Source: Rugosimonospora africana
GTDB lineage: Bacteria > Actinomycetota > Actinomycetes > Mycobacteriales > Micromonosporaceae
Length of the DNA: 64,000 nt
NCBI RefSeq assembly: GCF_016862975.1
Contig: NZ_BONZ01000032.1
Coordinates: forward strand, 1 to 64,000
Reading direction: 5' to 3'
Part shown: in pieces, positions 32,440-40,146 of the stretch
How the letters are laid out: each line of letters begins with the position of its first letter
Numbering within the stretch: position 1 is the first letter of the stretch
The notes under the pieces: model-generated
Database searches by the model: none
What the model was told of the DNA's origin: nothing
What the model saw: only the letters and a program-made list of their open reading frames with translations
Translations under genes and position numbers: made by a program

Positions 32440-33091
32440 TTAGCTGTGCTGATCGATTCGGCCGGTCACGTCGGCGGCGATCTCCTGGGCAGGGTGGGCG
32501 GCGTCGACGCTGATCAGACGGGCCGCCGCGCGGTAGTGCGCCAGGATCGGGCCGCTGTGTTCGCGGTACACGCTCAAGCGCCGGGAGACCACCGATGGAA
32601 AATCGTCGGGCCGCTGAAACAGCTCTCCGCCGCACCGGTCGCATAGGTCCGCGTCGAGCGCTGGCGCCGATTCGATGTGCCAGAGCTTCCCACAGCCGCG
32701 ACAGAGGCGGCGCCCGGTCAGCCGCCGCTGTGCCTCGGCGTCGGCTAGTACCAGCTCGACGACTCGAATCTCGGGGGGGCTCCAACGAGCGCAACAGAAG
32801 CGGCAGTGCCGGCGGCGCGTCGCCGGCCCAGAACACGAAGCCGCCGGTCGCGTCGGGCTCGGCCAGCCGGCGTAAGACAAGCGTGGCGATGAGTTCATCC
32901 GGAGGTGGCTGCTCGGCTTTCATGAGCCGGAGCAGCTGATCGCCGAGTTCCGATCCCGCGCGCGTCGCCGCCTGGACGGCATCCAGAATCGAGACCGCGG
33001 GCACCCTGAGCCTGACGGCGAGATAGCCGGCCACGGTGTCCGTCTGCGCTCCGGGCGGTCCAAGCAGGGCAAGCCTGATCGTCGACGCCAC
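32440..33091 (-). pseudogene. Frameshifted adenylate-kinase-like gene
   Basis: From GTG 33091 the frame reads VASTIRLALLGPPGAQTDTVAGYLAVRLRVPAVSILDAV, continues through NMP-domain-like RAGSELGDQLLRLMKAEQPPPDELI and reaches LLLRSLEPP. It then loses homology. A second frame picks up at once as EIRVVELVLADAEAQRRLTGRRLCRGCGKLWH, with paired CxxC zinc fingers (LID domain) and PDDFPSVVSRRLSVYREHSGPILAHY, ending at TAA 32440. The switch falls at a run of seven G (32773-32779). The Walker A region is GPPGAQTDT instead of GPPGAGKGT, so the phosphate-binding lysine is lost independently of the frameshift. It is either a decayed paralog, a divergent intact gene with a sequencing error, or a slippage-controlled gene. 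Confidence 0.72.
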
Positions 33092-33155
33092 AGCGACATC
33101 GTGCCATGCCGTAACCACTTCGACCCTGGCCGGCCCGGCAGGGCATGATTGTGCG

Positions 33156-33872
33156 ATGCGGGACTGGGCAGACGGTGACCTCGATACCGAGTTCGAGCGG
33201 CGGCTCGATGGTCTGCTCGCCGACCTGTGCCCCGGGTGGCAGCCCGCGGAGATCCCTGAGCCGTACCGCAGCGACGAACGCTTCCGGGCGTACGAGCGCC
33301 GCAACGCCAAGCGGATGCACCTTGGTGACCTGCTGACCGCTCGGCCCGACCTGGCCGCTGCCGTCGCTGACCGGATACTCGAGACGATCGCCTGCGACGA
33401 GGACGTGTCCTTCAACAAACAACTGATTCGTCCCGTCCTCAACGCCGTCGGGCGACGTACCGTTCAGCGTTCTCTGATCTCAGTAGTCGAGACCGGCCCG
33501 GCGCACAAGAAGGTCTGCGCGGTCCGCGCCTGGTACTGGAGCCAGGTCACCCTGACGTACAAGTCCTGGGAGGCGCTACACGAGCACCGGCCCACTCAGG
33601 CCAGCCGGACGGCCGACGACGAGGTGGCCGACCTGCGCGGCCAGTACCGGATGGCCTGCCTGACCGCATTCGTCGAGTGTGAACACCCACCGACTCGTGA
33701 ATGGTTGGCCCATGGCTTTCTTCTGAGGGCCGAGTACTACCCCGCGAACCTGCACGATCTGGTAGCCCAGGCCCGGGCCATCGCTGAGGCGGACCCGCAG
33801 CGGTACAAGGAACTGCTCGTCAGAGACGACGACGGAACGGACATGGCGCAGGTCAGCTTCGGTCCCGGGTAG
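33156..33872 (+). CDS. Conserved hypothetical protein, helical
   Basis: 238 residues from ATG 33156, 64 bp from the divergent adenylate-kinase-like gene. No signal peptide or membrane helix. Predominantly helical and charged, with repeating patterns (DTEFERRLDGLLADLCPGW, DRILETIACDEDVSFNKQLIRPVLNAVGRRTVQRSLISVVETG, AVRAWYWSQVTLTYKSWEAL) suggestive of HEAT-like repeats, ending HDLVAQARAIAEADPQRYKELL. I do not recognise the family. Cytosolic location inferred. Confidence 0.6.
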   Translation: MRDWADGDLDTEFERRLDGLLADLCPGWQPAEIPEPYRSDERFRAYERRNAKRMHLGDLLTARPDLAAAVADRILETIACDEDVSFNKQLIRPVLNAVGRRTVQRSLISVVETGPAHKKVCAVRAWYWSQVTLTYKSWEALHEHRPTQASRTADDEVADLRGQYRMACLTAFVECEHPPTREWLAHGFLLRAEYYPANLHDLVAQARAIAEADPQRYKELLVRDDDGTDMAQVSFGPG

Positions 33873-33914
33873 TCGCCGTCCGGCAGGCGCTGACGGAGTT
33901 GGCAGACTGATCGC

Positions 33915-35822
33915 ATGACAGTCTTGACCGCCGAGCTCGTGGTTGATGCTCGCGTCCCGCAGACCCCGGTGCTCGCCCCCGATGGGCGTCTGCTCTGTTA
34001 CGTTCTCGCTCCCGCCAGCCGGATCGGCGACCACCTCGACACCGAACTGTGGCTCGTCGACGCCGATGACGCCGCGTCGCGCCGGGTGACCACCGACACC
34101 GCGGCGGAGTCCCAGCCCCGCTGGTCCGTGGACTCGCAGACCCTGTTCTTCCTGTCCGACCGGGCCGACCGCGGTACCCCGCAGGTGCACCGGCTCACCC
34201 TCGCCGACGGCACGGTGACCGCGTTGACCAGTTGGGGCGCCGGCGTCATCGACCACCTGCTGCTGGCCGACGCCAACCTGGTCGCTCTGATCGCCGAGGA
34301 CGAGCCCACCGAGCAGTCCGCCCGTCGTGACCGAGACCGCGACGACGCCATTGTCGTCGGCGAGCACGAATCCCATGCCCGGTTGCGCCTGCTCGACCTG
34401 AGCGCCGGCCGGGTCACCACCCCGGATGTGTTCGACGGCCGGCACGTCGTGGAACTGCGGCAGCGTCCCGACGGCGGGCCGCTCGCCGTGCTCACCCAGG
34501 CCAGCGCCGACAACGACTACGGACCTCGTACCGGCCAACTGCACCTGTTCGACCCCGCAACCGGAACCGTCGAGGACCTCGGGCCGACCGAGGTCGAAGC
34601 ACGATCTCTGGCCTGGTGGCCTGGCGAGGACGGTTGGCACCTCGGATACGTCGCCCTCACCCCACCGGTCCTGCAGGCCGGCACCGCCGTGTTTGACCTG
34701 AGCGTCGAAAACCAGACCACGCGCAACCGCACCGCCGGCCTGTCGATGTGCCCCACCGAACTGCGCCAGACCAATGCCGCCCCACTGGTACTGTTCGCCG
34801 ACGGCCTGAACACCACCGTGACCCGGCTCGATCCCACCGGCCCGACGGCGCTGTCGCAGCATCCCGGACGCCTCGACGACCTCACCACCACACCGACCGG
34901 CGAGACAATCGCGGTACTGGCCGGCACCCGCTACCAGCCCGCGAATGTCCACATCGGACCGCTGACCGGGCCGCTGCGGAAGGTCACCGACAGCCGTCCG
35001 GAGTTGGACGGCATCCCTCTCGGTACTCAGCAACCGCTGGCCTACCGCGCCGCCGACGGCCTCGACCTGGACGGCTTGCTCGTACTGCCGGTCGGCAAAA
35101 CCGCGTCGGACGGCCCGTTCCCGCTCGTCACGATCGTGCACGGAGGCCCCTACGACCGGTACGCCGATCGCCTCCAGCTGTTCTGGTTCCCCAGCGCGCA
35201 GTGGCTGGCCACCGCTGGATACGCGGTGTTCCTGCCCAACCCGCGCGGCGGCCAGGGCCACGGTCACGAGTTCGCGGCCAGCGTCGCCGGGAGGGTCGGC
35301 CGGGAGGAGTGGACCGACATCCTGACCGGCATCGACCTGCTCATCGCCGAGGGCATCGCCGACCCCGATCGGCTGGGCATCGCTGGCGGGAGCCACGGCG
35401 GGTTCATGGCCGCCTGGGCGATCGGGCAGACCGACCGGTTTCGCGCCGCGCTGGTCAGCGCCGGTGTCATCGACTGGGGGATGCTCGCCGCGACCGGGGA
35501 GAACGGGCAGTTCGAGGCTGCGCTCGGTGGCAGCACCGGCTGGTCGGGCATCGGCCCGCACCCACATGACGCGGTCAGCCCGATCTCGTTCGCCAGCCGG
35601 ATCCACACGCCGGTGCTCATCCTGCACGGCGCTGAGGACACCAACGTCCCTCTCGGTCAGGCCGTGTACTTCCACCGCGCGCTACGCCACTTTGGCGTGG
35701 AGCACGAGTTTGTGGTCTACCCGCGCGAGGGCCACTCGATCCGGGAACGCAACCACCAACTCGACGTCCTGCGCCGAACCCGCGCCTGGTTCGATCGCAG
35801 CCTCCAGCGCCGGTCTCGATGA
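33915..35822 (+). CDS. S9-family prolyl oligopeptidase-like peptidase
   Basis: 635 residues, no signal peptide. An N-terminal seven-bladed propeller (~1-370; LWLVDADDAASRRVT, PRWSVDSQTLFFLSDRAD) is followed by a C-terminal alpha/beta hydrolase (~380-635). Ser493 lies in GGSHGGFMAAW, Asp575 in HGAEDTNVPL and His607 in PREGHSIRE, the complete triad. The propeller restricts entry to short peptides. Acylaminoacyl- or dipeptidyl-peptidase-type activity in the cytosol is likely; exact specificity is unknown. CAGACT 6-11 nt before the ATG suggests a leaderless transcript. Confidence 0.88.
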   Translation: MTVLTAELVVDARVPQTPVLAPDGRLLCYVLAPASRIGDHLDTELWLVDADDAASRRVTTDTAAESQPRWSVDSQTLFFLSDRADRGTPQVHRLTLADGTVTALTSWGAGVIDHLLLADANLVALIAEDEPTEQSARRDRDRDDAIVVGEHESHARLRLLDLSAGRVTTPDVFDGRHVVELRQRPDGGPLAVLTQASADNDYGPRTGQLHLFDPATGTVEDLGPTEVEARSLAWWPGEDGWHLGYVALTPPVLQAGTAVFDLSVENQTTRNRTAGLSMCPTELRQTNAAPLVLFADGLNTTVTRLDPTGPTALSQHPGRLDDLTTTPTGETIAVLAGTRYQPANVHIGPLTGPLRKVTDSRPELDGIPLGTQQPLAYRAADGLDLDGLLVLPVGKTASDGPFPLVTIVHGGPYDRYADRLQLFWFPSAQWLATAGYAVFLPNPRGGQGHGHEFAASVAGRVGREEWTDILTGIDLLIAEGIADPDRLGIAGGSHGGFMAAWAIGQTDRFRAALVSAGVIDWGMLAATGENGQFEAALGGSTGWSGIGPHPHDAVSPISFASRIHTPVLILHGAEDTNVPLGQAVYFHRALRHFGVEHEFVVYPREGHSIRERNHQLDVLRRTRAWFDRSLQRRSR

Positions 35823-35974
35823 GCCACGACCATCGCGGCGTGACCTTTCGAGATCGCACACAGTCACCATGCCGATGCTCCGAACTTCTCAGTGGCCGCG
35901 ATCGGCGCTCTCGTACTTTGTGCCGCGTGGCGGACACGGCCACCTGTCGACAGCCGAGCCTTGCACGACGGCCG
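35823..35974. other. Convergent intergenic region
   Basis: 152 bp between convergent S9 peptidase and GlxA-type genes. ATCGCGGC and GCCGCGAT occur as widely spaced inverted arms. No convincing compact terminator or gene. Confidence 0.3.
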
Positions 35975-36952
35975 TTAGCCCGCGGCGGCGCGGCGGGCCG
36001 TACCGAATCGGCGTTGGTAGGCGGCGGGGCTGATCGACAGCCGCCTGGCGAAGACCCGTCGCATGCTTTCGTAACTGGGGAATCCGGCGAGGTTCGCGGC
36101 CTGCGTCGCGCTGTGTCCCTGGTCGAGCAGTGCCCTGGCCAGGTCGAATCGGATGTTTTCCACGTAGCGGGCCGGTGTCGTGGACAGTTCGTCGTGGAAG
36201 AGCCGGGTGAGCTGCCGGGTGCTCACGTTGAGGTGTTTCGCGAGTTGCCCGAGCGAGTGGTCCCCGCGGGGATTCGCCGCCACCAAGTCGGTGATGTCGC
36301 GGAGGGCCGGCGAGCGGGGCGGTGGTCCTTGCAGTGGCGCCGAGAACTGGGACTGGCCGCCCGCCCGCTGCATGTACACCACCAGGGCGCGGGCGACATC
36401 GCGCGTCAGATCGGGGCCGTGGTCCTCTTCGACGAGAGCGAGCGCCAGATCGATGCCGGCGGTCACCCCCGCCGACGTGTACGTGGTGCCATCGCGAACG
36501 TAGATCGCGTCGGGCTCGACGCGGCACGTCGGACACCGGGCGGCCAGCTCGGGCGCGACCTGCCAGTGCGTCGTGGCACGCTTGCCGTCGAGGAGGCCGG
36601 CGGCGGCGAGGACGAACGCCCCGGTGCAGATCGACGCGACCCGGCCGGCGGCCGCCGCCGGTATCCGCGCGGCGTCCGCCAGGTCGCCGGGAATGCGGGC
36701 GCGCGGATAGCGGTCGGACCCGGCCACCAGTAGCGTGTCGAAAGCAGGCTGCGAGGAGACGGCGCCGTCGACCGCGATCCGGACCCCGAGGTTGGACGTG
36801 ACCTCCGCACCGGTCGGCGACAGCAACAGGATCCGGTAGTGGGCACCGAACCGGTTCGCCTCCTTGAACACCTCCGCGGGACCGGCGACGTCCAACAGCG
36901 TCACCCCGTCATAGACGAGGATCGCGACGGAGTGGGGACCGGCGTTCACCAT
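35975..36952 (-). CDS. GlxA-type AraC-family regulator (DJ-1/PfpI + HTH)
   Basis: 325 residues. An N-terminal DJ-1/PfpI domain (~5-185; VAILVYDGVTLLDVAGPAEVFKEA, SICTGAFVLAAAGLLDGKRATTHW with the nucleophile-elbow Cys) is followed by a double AraC helix-turn-helix (~220-310; SLGQLAKHLNVSTRQLTRLFHDEL, SATQAANLAGFPSYESMRRVFARRL). The DJ-1 part in this family is a sensor rather than a peptidase. It is divergent from the HD-domain gene and may control it. The ligand is unknown. Confidence 0.87.
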   Translation of the reverse strand: MVNAGPHSVAILVYDGVTLLDVAGPAEVFKEANRFGAHYRILLLSPTGAEVTSNLGVRIAVDGAVSSQPAFDTLLVAGSDRYPRARIPGDLADAARIPAAAAGRVASICTGAFVLAAAGLLDGKRATTHWQVAPELAARCPTCRVEPDAIYVRDGTTYTSAGVTAGIDLALALVEEDHGPDLTRDVARALVVYMQRAGGQSQFSAPLQGPPPRSPALRDITDLVAANPRGDHSLGQLAKHLNVSTRQLTRLFHDELSTTPARYVENIRFDLARALLDQGHSATQAANLAGFPSYESMRRVFARRLSISPAAYQRRFGTARRAAAG

Positions 36953-37111
36953 CCCGGTCCCTCAGAACCGGATCCGTGCGGCGATCATCCGGGACCCCCT
37001 GTCCGGATATCAGTGGTTCCTGGCCGGACAAAGGCGGCGCCGTACCCCGATGGTTGGGCAGTATGGAAGGCACATTCTATAGCCGACACGTTTCCCAGAG
37101 AGTCAGAATCC

Positions 37112-37750
37112 GTGCCAGAGGTCATCGCAGGGTTGGAGATTCCTGAGACAGCGGCGGTCGCCGAAGCGACCAGGCTGATCCAGGAGACGACCAGTCCGCT
37201 CATCTACCACCACTCCCGGCGGGTCTTCTTCTTTGGCCTGATTCACGCTCAGAAGCTCGGCGTGGAACCGGATCCGGAGCTGCTCTACGTGGCGGCGATG
37301 TTCCACGACGCCGGCCTTCTGACTCCCTTTTCCGATATGGAGCAGCGCTTCGAAGTCGATGGCGCCGACCACGCGCGCAAGTTCCTCCTGTCCCGGGGTT
37401 TCTCGGCGGCCGCCGCCGAGACCGTCTGGACGGCGATCGCGCTGCACACCACGCCGGGCATCCCCAACCGGATGGCTCCGGAAATCGCGACCACCTACCT
37501 GGGCGTCCTGACCGACGTGCTCGGCCTCGGCCTGGACGGCCTGGAACAGGATCAGCTGGGCGAGATCCTCGCCGCCCACCCGCGAGGGGACTTCAAGAAC
37601 GAGTTCCTGCAAGCGTACGTCGACGGGCTCAAGAACCGGCCCGAAACCACCGACGGCACAGTGAACTCCGACGTGCTCGAGCACTTCATCCCGGGCTTCA
37701 CGCGTACGACGACGGTCGAGCGCATCGTCGGCTCGCCCTGGCCGAGCTGA
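37112..37750 (+). CDS. HD-domain protein, cyanamide hydratase-like
   Basis: 212 residues from GTG 37112. HD metal ligands: His in PLIYHHSRRVFFFG (~30), the His-Asp pair in AAMFHDAGLLTPF (~62-63), and later ADHARKFLLSRGF and TAIALHTTPGI. The arrangement resembles fungal/bacterial cyanamide hydratase-type HD proteins rather than phosphodiesterases. It would act on a small nitrile, isonitrile or phosphoester in the cytosol; unproven. It is followed after 72 bp by a co-directional MDR oxidoreductase, and the GlxA-type regulator is divergent upstream. Confidence 0.78.
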   Translation: MPEVIAGLEIPETAAVAEATRLIQETTSPLIYHHSRRVFFFGLIHAQKLGVEPDPELLYVAAMFHDAGLLTPFSDMEQRFEVDGADHARKFLLSRGFSAAAAETVWTAIALHTTPGIPNRMAPEIATTYLGVLTDVLGLGLDGLEQDQLGEILAAHPRGDFKNEFLQAYVDGLKNRPETTDGTVNSDVLEHFIPGFTRTTTVERIVGSPWPS

Positions 37751-37822
37751 CCGGACATCACGCGGGTGGGCCAAACCCGCATAACCGCCCGTACTGGCGA
37801 ACGTCCTTGAAAGGATTCGAGC

Positions 37823-38776
37823 ATGCGAGCGATCACCGTGCGAGACCGTGACGCGGGTGTCGGCGGCCTCACCCTGACCGACATGCCTTACCCCCACGCC
37901 GCGGAAAACGACGTTATCGTGCGTGTGCACGCAGCGGGCTTCACCCGCGGAGAGCTCGACTGGCCGGCGACGTGGACGGATCGCGCCGGCCGCGACCGGA
38001 CCCCCAGCATTCCCGGGCACGAGCTGTCCGGTGTCGTGGCCGAGCTGGGCTACGGAACCACCGGCCTCACCGTGGGGCAGCGGGTGTTCGGGCTGGCCGA
38101 CTGGGCCCGCGACGGTTCCCTGGCCGAATACGCCGCGGTGGAGGCTCGCAACCTCGCCCCCCTCGCGGCCGACATCGACCACACCGTCGCCGCCGCGCTA
38201 CCCATCTCCGGACTGACCGCATGGCAGGGACTGTTCGACCATGCCCACCTCACGATCGGCCAGACCGTCCTCATTCACGGCGCCGCGGGTGCCGTCGGTT
38301 CGATCGCCGTCCAACTCGCGCGAGAGGCGGGCGCCCGGGTGATCGGCACGGGTCGAGCCGACGACCGTGATGTCGTACTGGGACTCGGCGCGCAGAGCTT
38401 CTTCGACCTGAGCGCCAACGATGTGCGGCGCGTCGGCGAGGTGGACGTGGTGTTCGACGTCATCGGCGGCGAGATCCTCGAGCGATCGACCGAACTGGTA
38501 CGTCCGGGCGGTACCCTCGTCACCATCAACATGCCACCGACCGTGCAGCCCAAGGATGGACGCGCCGTCTTCTTCGTCGTCGAACCCGACCGCGCCCGGC
38601 TGTCCGACCTCGCCCAGCGCCTCCGGGACGGACGGCTCAACCCCATCATCGGCGCCGTGCGACCGCTATCCGAAACGGTCTCCGCGTTCGCCGGCCACCA
38701 CCGCACGCACGGTAAGACGATCATTCAGGTCGCGGACGACATCTCAGCGGACGACATCTCAGCGGACGACAGCTGA
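37823..38776 (+). CDS. NADPH-dependent MDR oxidoreductase
   Basis: 317 residues. AAAGGATTCGAGC precedes the ATG. Start MRAITVRDRDAGVGGLTLTDMPYPHAAENDVIVRV; NADPH turn VLIHGAAGAVGSIAVQLAREAGARVIGTGRAD (~152-183), where the Arg after Gly-Thr-Gly fits NADPH. No zinc ligands. The C-terminus ends in a threefold DDISA/DDS repeat coded by three 15-bp units. Likely reduces quinones or alpha,beta-unsaturated carbonyls; forms a probable operon with the HD gene. Confidence 0.85.
   Translation: MRAITVRDRDAGVGGLTLTDMPYPHAAENDVIVRVHAAGFTRGELDWPATWTDRAGRDRTPSIPGHELSGVVAELGYGTTGLTVGQRVFGLADWARDGSLAEYAAVEARNLAPLAADIDHTVAAALPISGLTAWQGLFDHAHLTIGQTVLIHGAAGAVGSIAVQLAREAGARVIGTGRADDRDVVLGLGAQSFFDLSANDVRRVGEVDVVFDVIGGEILERSTELVRPGGTLVTINMPPTVQPKDGRAVFFVVEPDRARLSDLAQRLRDGRLNPIIGAVRPLSETVSAFAGHHRTHGKTIIQVADDISADDISADDS
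38732..38776 (+). repeat. Three 15-bp repeats at the gene 3' end
   Basis: GCGGACGACATCTCA at 38732-38746 and 38747-38761, and GCGGACGACAGCTGA at 38762-38776, the last containing the TGA stop. Extends the protein tail by DDISA units. Confidence 0.85.
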
Positions 38777-38823
38777 TCCGCCCGGCAAGAGCCGTGGCTG
38801 GGTTTGCTTGCCGACCCTGCGCC

Positions 38824-38855
38824 GGGCCGCCGCGGCCCGCGCCGCCTCGCGGCGG
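38824..38855. terminator. Tandem hairpins between convergent genes
   Basis: GGGCCG-CCG-CGGCCC (38824-38838) and CCGCC-TCGC-GGCGG (38842-38855), both perfect, in the 121-bp gap between the MDR and MarR genes. Confidence 0.5.
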
Positions 38856-38897
38856 AGCAGGCGGCGCAGAGGAATCGCCCACCCCTTCGATGGATCG

Positions 38898-39362
38898 CTA
38901 GACCGTACCGGCCGCCGTGCGGGTGGCCGAGCGACTGGTGTCCACGTTGCTCGTCATGGTGTTGAGGATGTCGGGTAGTGCTGCCACCGTTTCGGCGCTC
39001 AGGCCGGTCACGGTTTCTTTCGCCAGCGCGCGCCACAGGTGTTTGATCTGGTCGGCCAGTGCCTTGCCGCTGTCGGTGAGTTCGACGATGCTGGCGCGCT
39101 TGTCGGACGGGGCGGGTCTGCGACGGATGTGACCGGCGGCTTCGAGCTTGCGGGTCATGAGCGTGACGCTGGGCGGCTCGCAGCCGAGTGCGTCGCTGAG
39201 CTGGGCCTGGATCCTCGGGCCGGTCCGGTCGAGTTCGAGCAGGAGTGCCTCCTGGCCGGGGTGCAGGCCGAGCGGGGCCAGCAGTGCGGCGGCCCTGGCC
39301 CGGTGGCGCAGGCTCAGCAGGCGGATGGCCTGGTTGAGGGCATCAGCGTACGCGAAGTCCAT
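38898..39362 (-). CDS. MarR-family transcriptional regulator
   Basis: 154 residues. Winged helix: LLELDRTGPRIQAQLSDALGCEPPSVTLMTRKLEAAGHIRRRPAPSDKRASIVELTDSG (~40-98) with the conserved wing D-R. N- and C-terminal helices form the dimer interface. Divergent from the wrbA-like gene. The 34-bp imperfect palindrome at 39380-39413 lies between -35 and -10 of that gene's promoter, so MarR binding would block it. It probably responds to quinones, oxidants or a drug, judging from the neighbours. Confidence 0.88.
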   Translation of the reverse strand: MDFAYADALNQAIRLLSLRHRARAAALLAPLGLHPGQEALLLELDRTGPRIQAQLSDALGCEPPSVTLMTRKLEAAGHIRRRPAPSDKRASIVELTDSGKALADQIKHLWRALAKETVTGLSAETVAALPDILNTMTSNVDTSRSATRTAAGTV

Positions 39363-39371
39363 GGGCTCCCC

Positions 39372-39413
39372 TTGACAAGTTAGTTATGTGCATAACATTA
39401 TGCGCGTAACTAA
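39372..39413. promoter_or_regulatory. wrbA promoter with embedded MarR operator
   Basis: TTGACA (39372-39377), 18-bp spacer, CATTAT (39396-39401). The spacer holds GTTATG-TG-CATAAC (39383-39396), and outer arms TTAGTTA (39380-39386)/TAACTAA (39407-39413) extend symmetry to 34 bp. Strikingly AT-rich against its surroundings. Confidence 0.65.
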
Positions 39414-39439
39414 ATTCTAGCAGCATCGAGGAGCCGGAC

Positions 39440-40120
39440 ATGAACGCGAAGGTCGCCGTCATCTACTACAGCGCGACAGGTGCCGTCCACGCACTCGCGC
39501 AGGCTGTCGCCGAGGGGGCCGCCTCGGCCGGGGCCGTCGTGCGGCTGCGGCGGGTCGCCGAACTGGCACCCGACAGCGCGATCGACCAGAACCCGCAGTG
39601 GCGCCGCCATGTCGACGCCGCCACGTCGATCGTCCAGGCGTCGGTTGAGGACCTGGCGTGGGCCGACGCGTTCGCGTTCGGCACGCCGACCCGGTTCGGT
39701 GCGCCGGCCGCGCAGCTCAAGCAGTTCATCGACCAGGCCGGCGGGCTGTGGCGGGAAGGGAAACTGGCCGACAAGCCGGTGACGGCGTTCACCTCGGCTT
39801 TCAACAGGCACGGCGGTAGTGAGGCCACGATCCTGTCGCTGGGCAACGTCTTCTACCACTGGGGGTCGCTGATCGTCCCGCCCGGATTCACTGATCCGGC
39901 CGTCTACGCCGCCGGAGGCAACCCCTACGGCACGTCATCCGTGACCGGCCCGGCGGGGGACGGCCCCGACGCCGCAACGCTGGAAGCCGCCCGGTACCAG
40001 GGACGGCGGTTGGCCCGAACCACGATCCGGCTACTGGGGGTCGACCAGGCCAGCGATGCTGCCACGGATGCGTCAGAAGTCCGCGGAACCACCGCCGAGA
40101 CCACCCTGCAGATCGCATGA
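39440..40120 (+). CDS. WrbA-like NAD(P)H:quinone oxidoreductase (flavodoxin fold)
   Basis: 226 residues. The FMN phosphate loop YYSATGAVHALAQAVAEGA (~9-27) and AFGTPTRFGAPAAQLKQFIDQAGGLW (~90-115) are classic for WrbA, as is PVTAFTSAFNRHGGSEATILSL and the FYHWGSLIVPPG segment. It makes two-electron reductions of quinones, avoiding semiquinone radicals. Followed directly by an MFS efflux gene and controlled by the divergent MarR: a coherent quinone/drug-stress module. Confidence 0.88.
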   Translation: MNAKVAVIYYSATGAVHALAQAVAEGAASAGAVVRLRRVAELAPDSAIDQNPQWRRHVDAATSIVQASVEDLAWADAFAFGTPTRFGAPAAQLKQFIDQAGGLWREGKLADKPVTAFTSAFNRHGGSEATILSLGNVFYHWGSLIVPPGFTDPAVYAAGGNPYGTSSVTGPAGDGPDAATLEAARYQGRRLARTTIRLLGVDQASDAATDASEVRGTTAETTLQIA

Positions 40121-40146
40121 GCGGCGGGTCGGCGGAGGAGGGCGTC

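Noticed and set aside
32773-32779. Phase-variable contingency locus
   Set aside because: A single G7 tract is not enough; a sequencing error or pseudogene is simpler, and the P-loop is already non-canonical.
33576-35675. A 699-codon minus-strand frame
   Set aside because: Antisense to the S9 peptidase, whose catalytic triad is intact on the plus strand.
36839-37111. N-terminal extension of the HD protein
   Set aside because: The added residues are Pro/Gly/Arg-rich, overlap the divergent GlxA-type gene, and the conserved fold begins at the GTG 37112 product.
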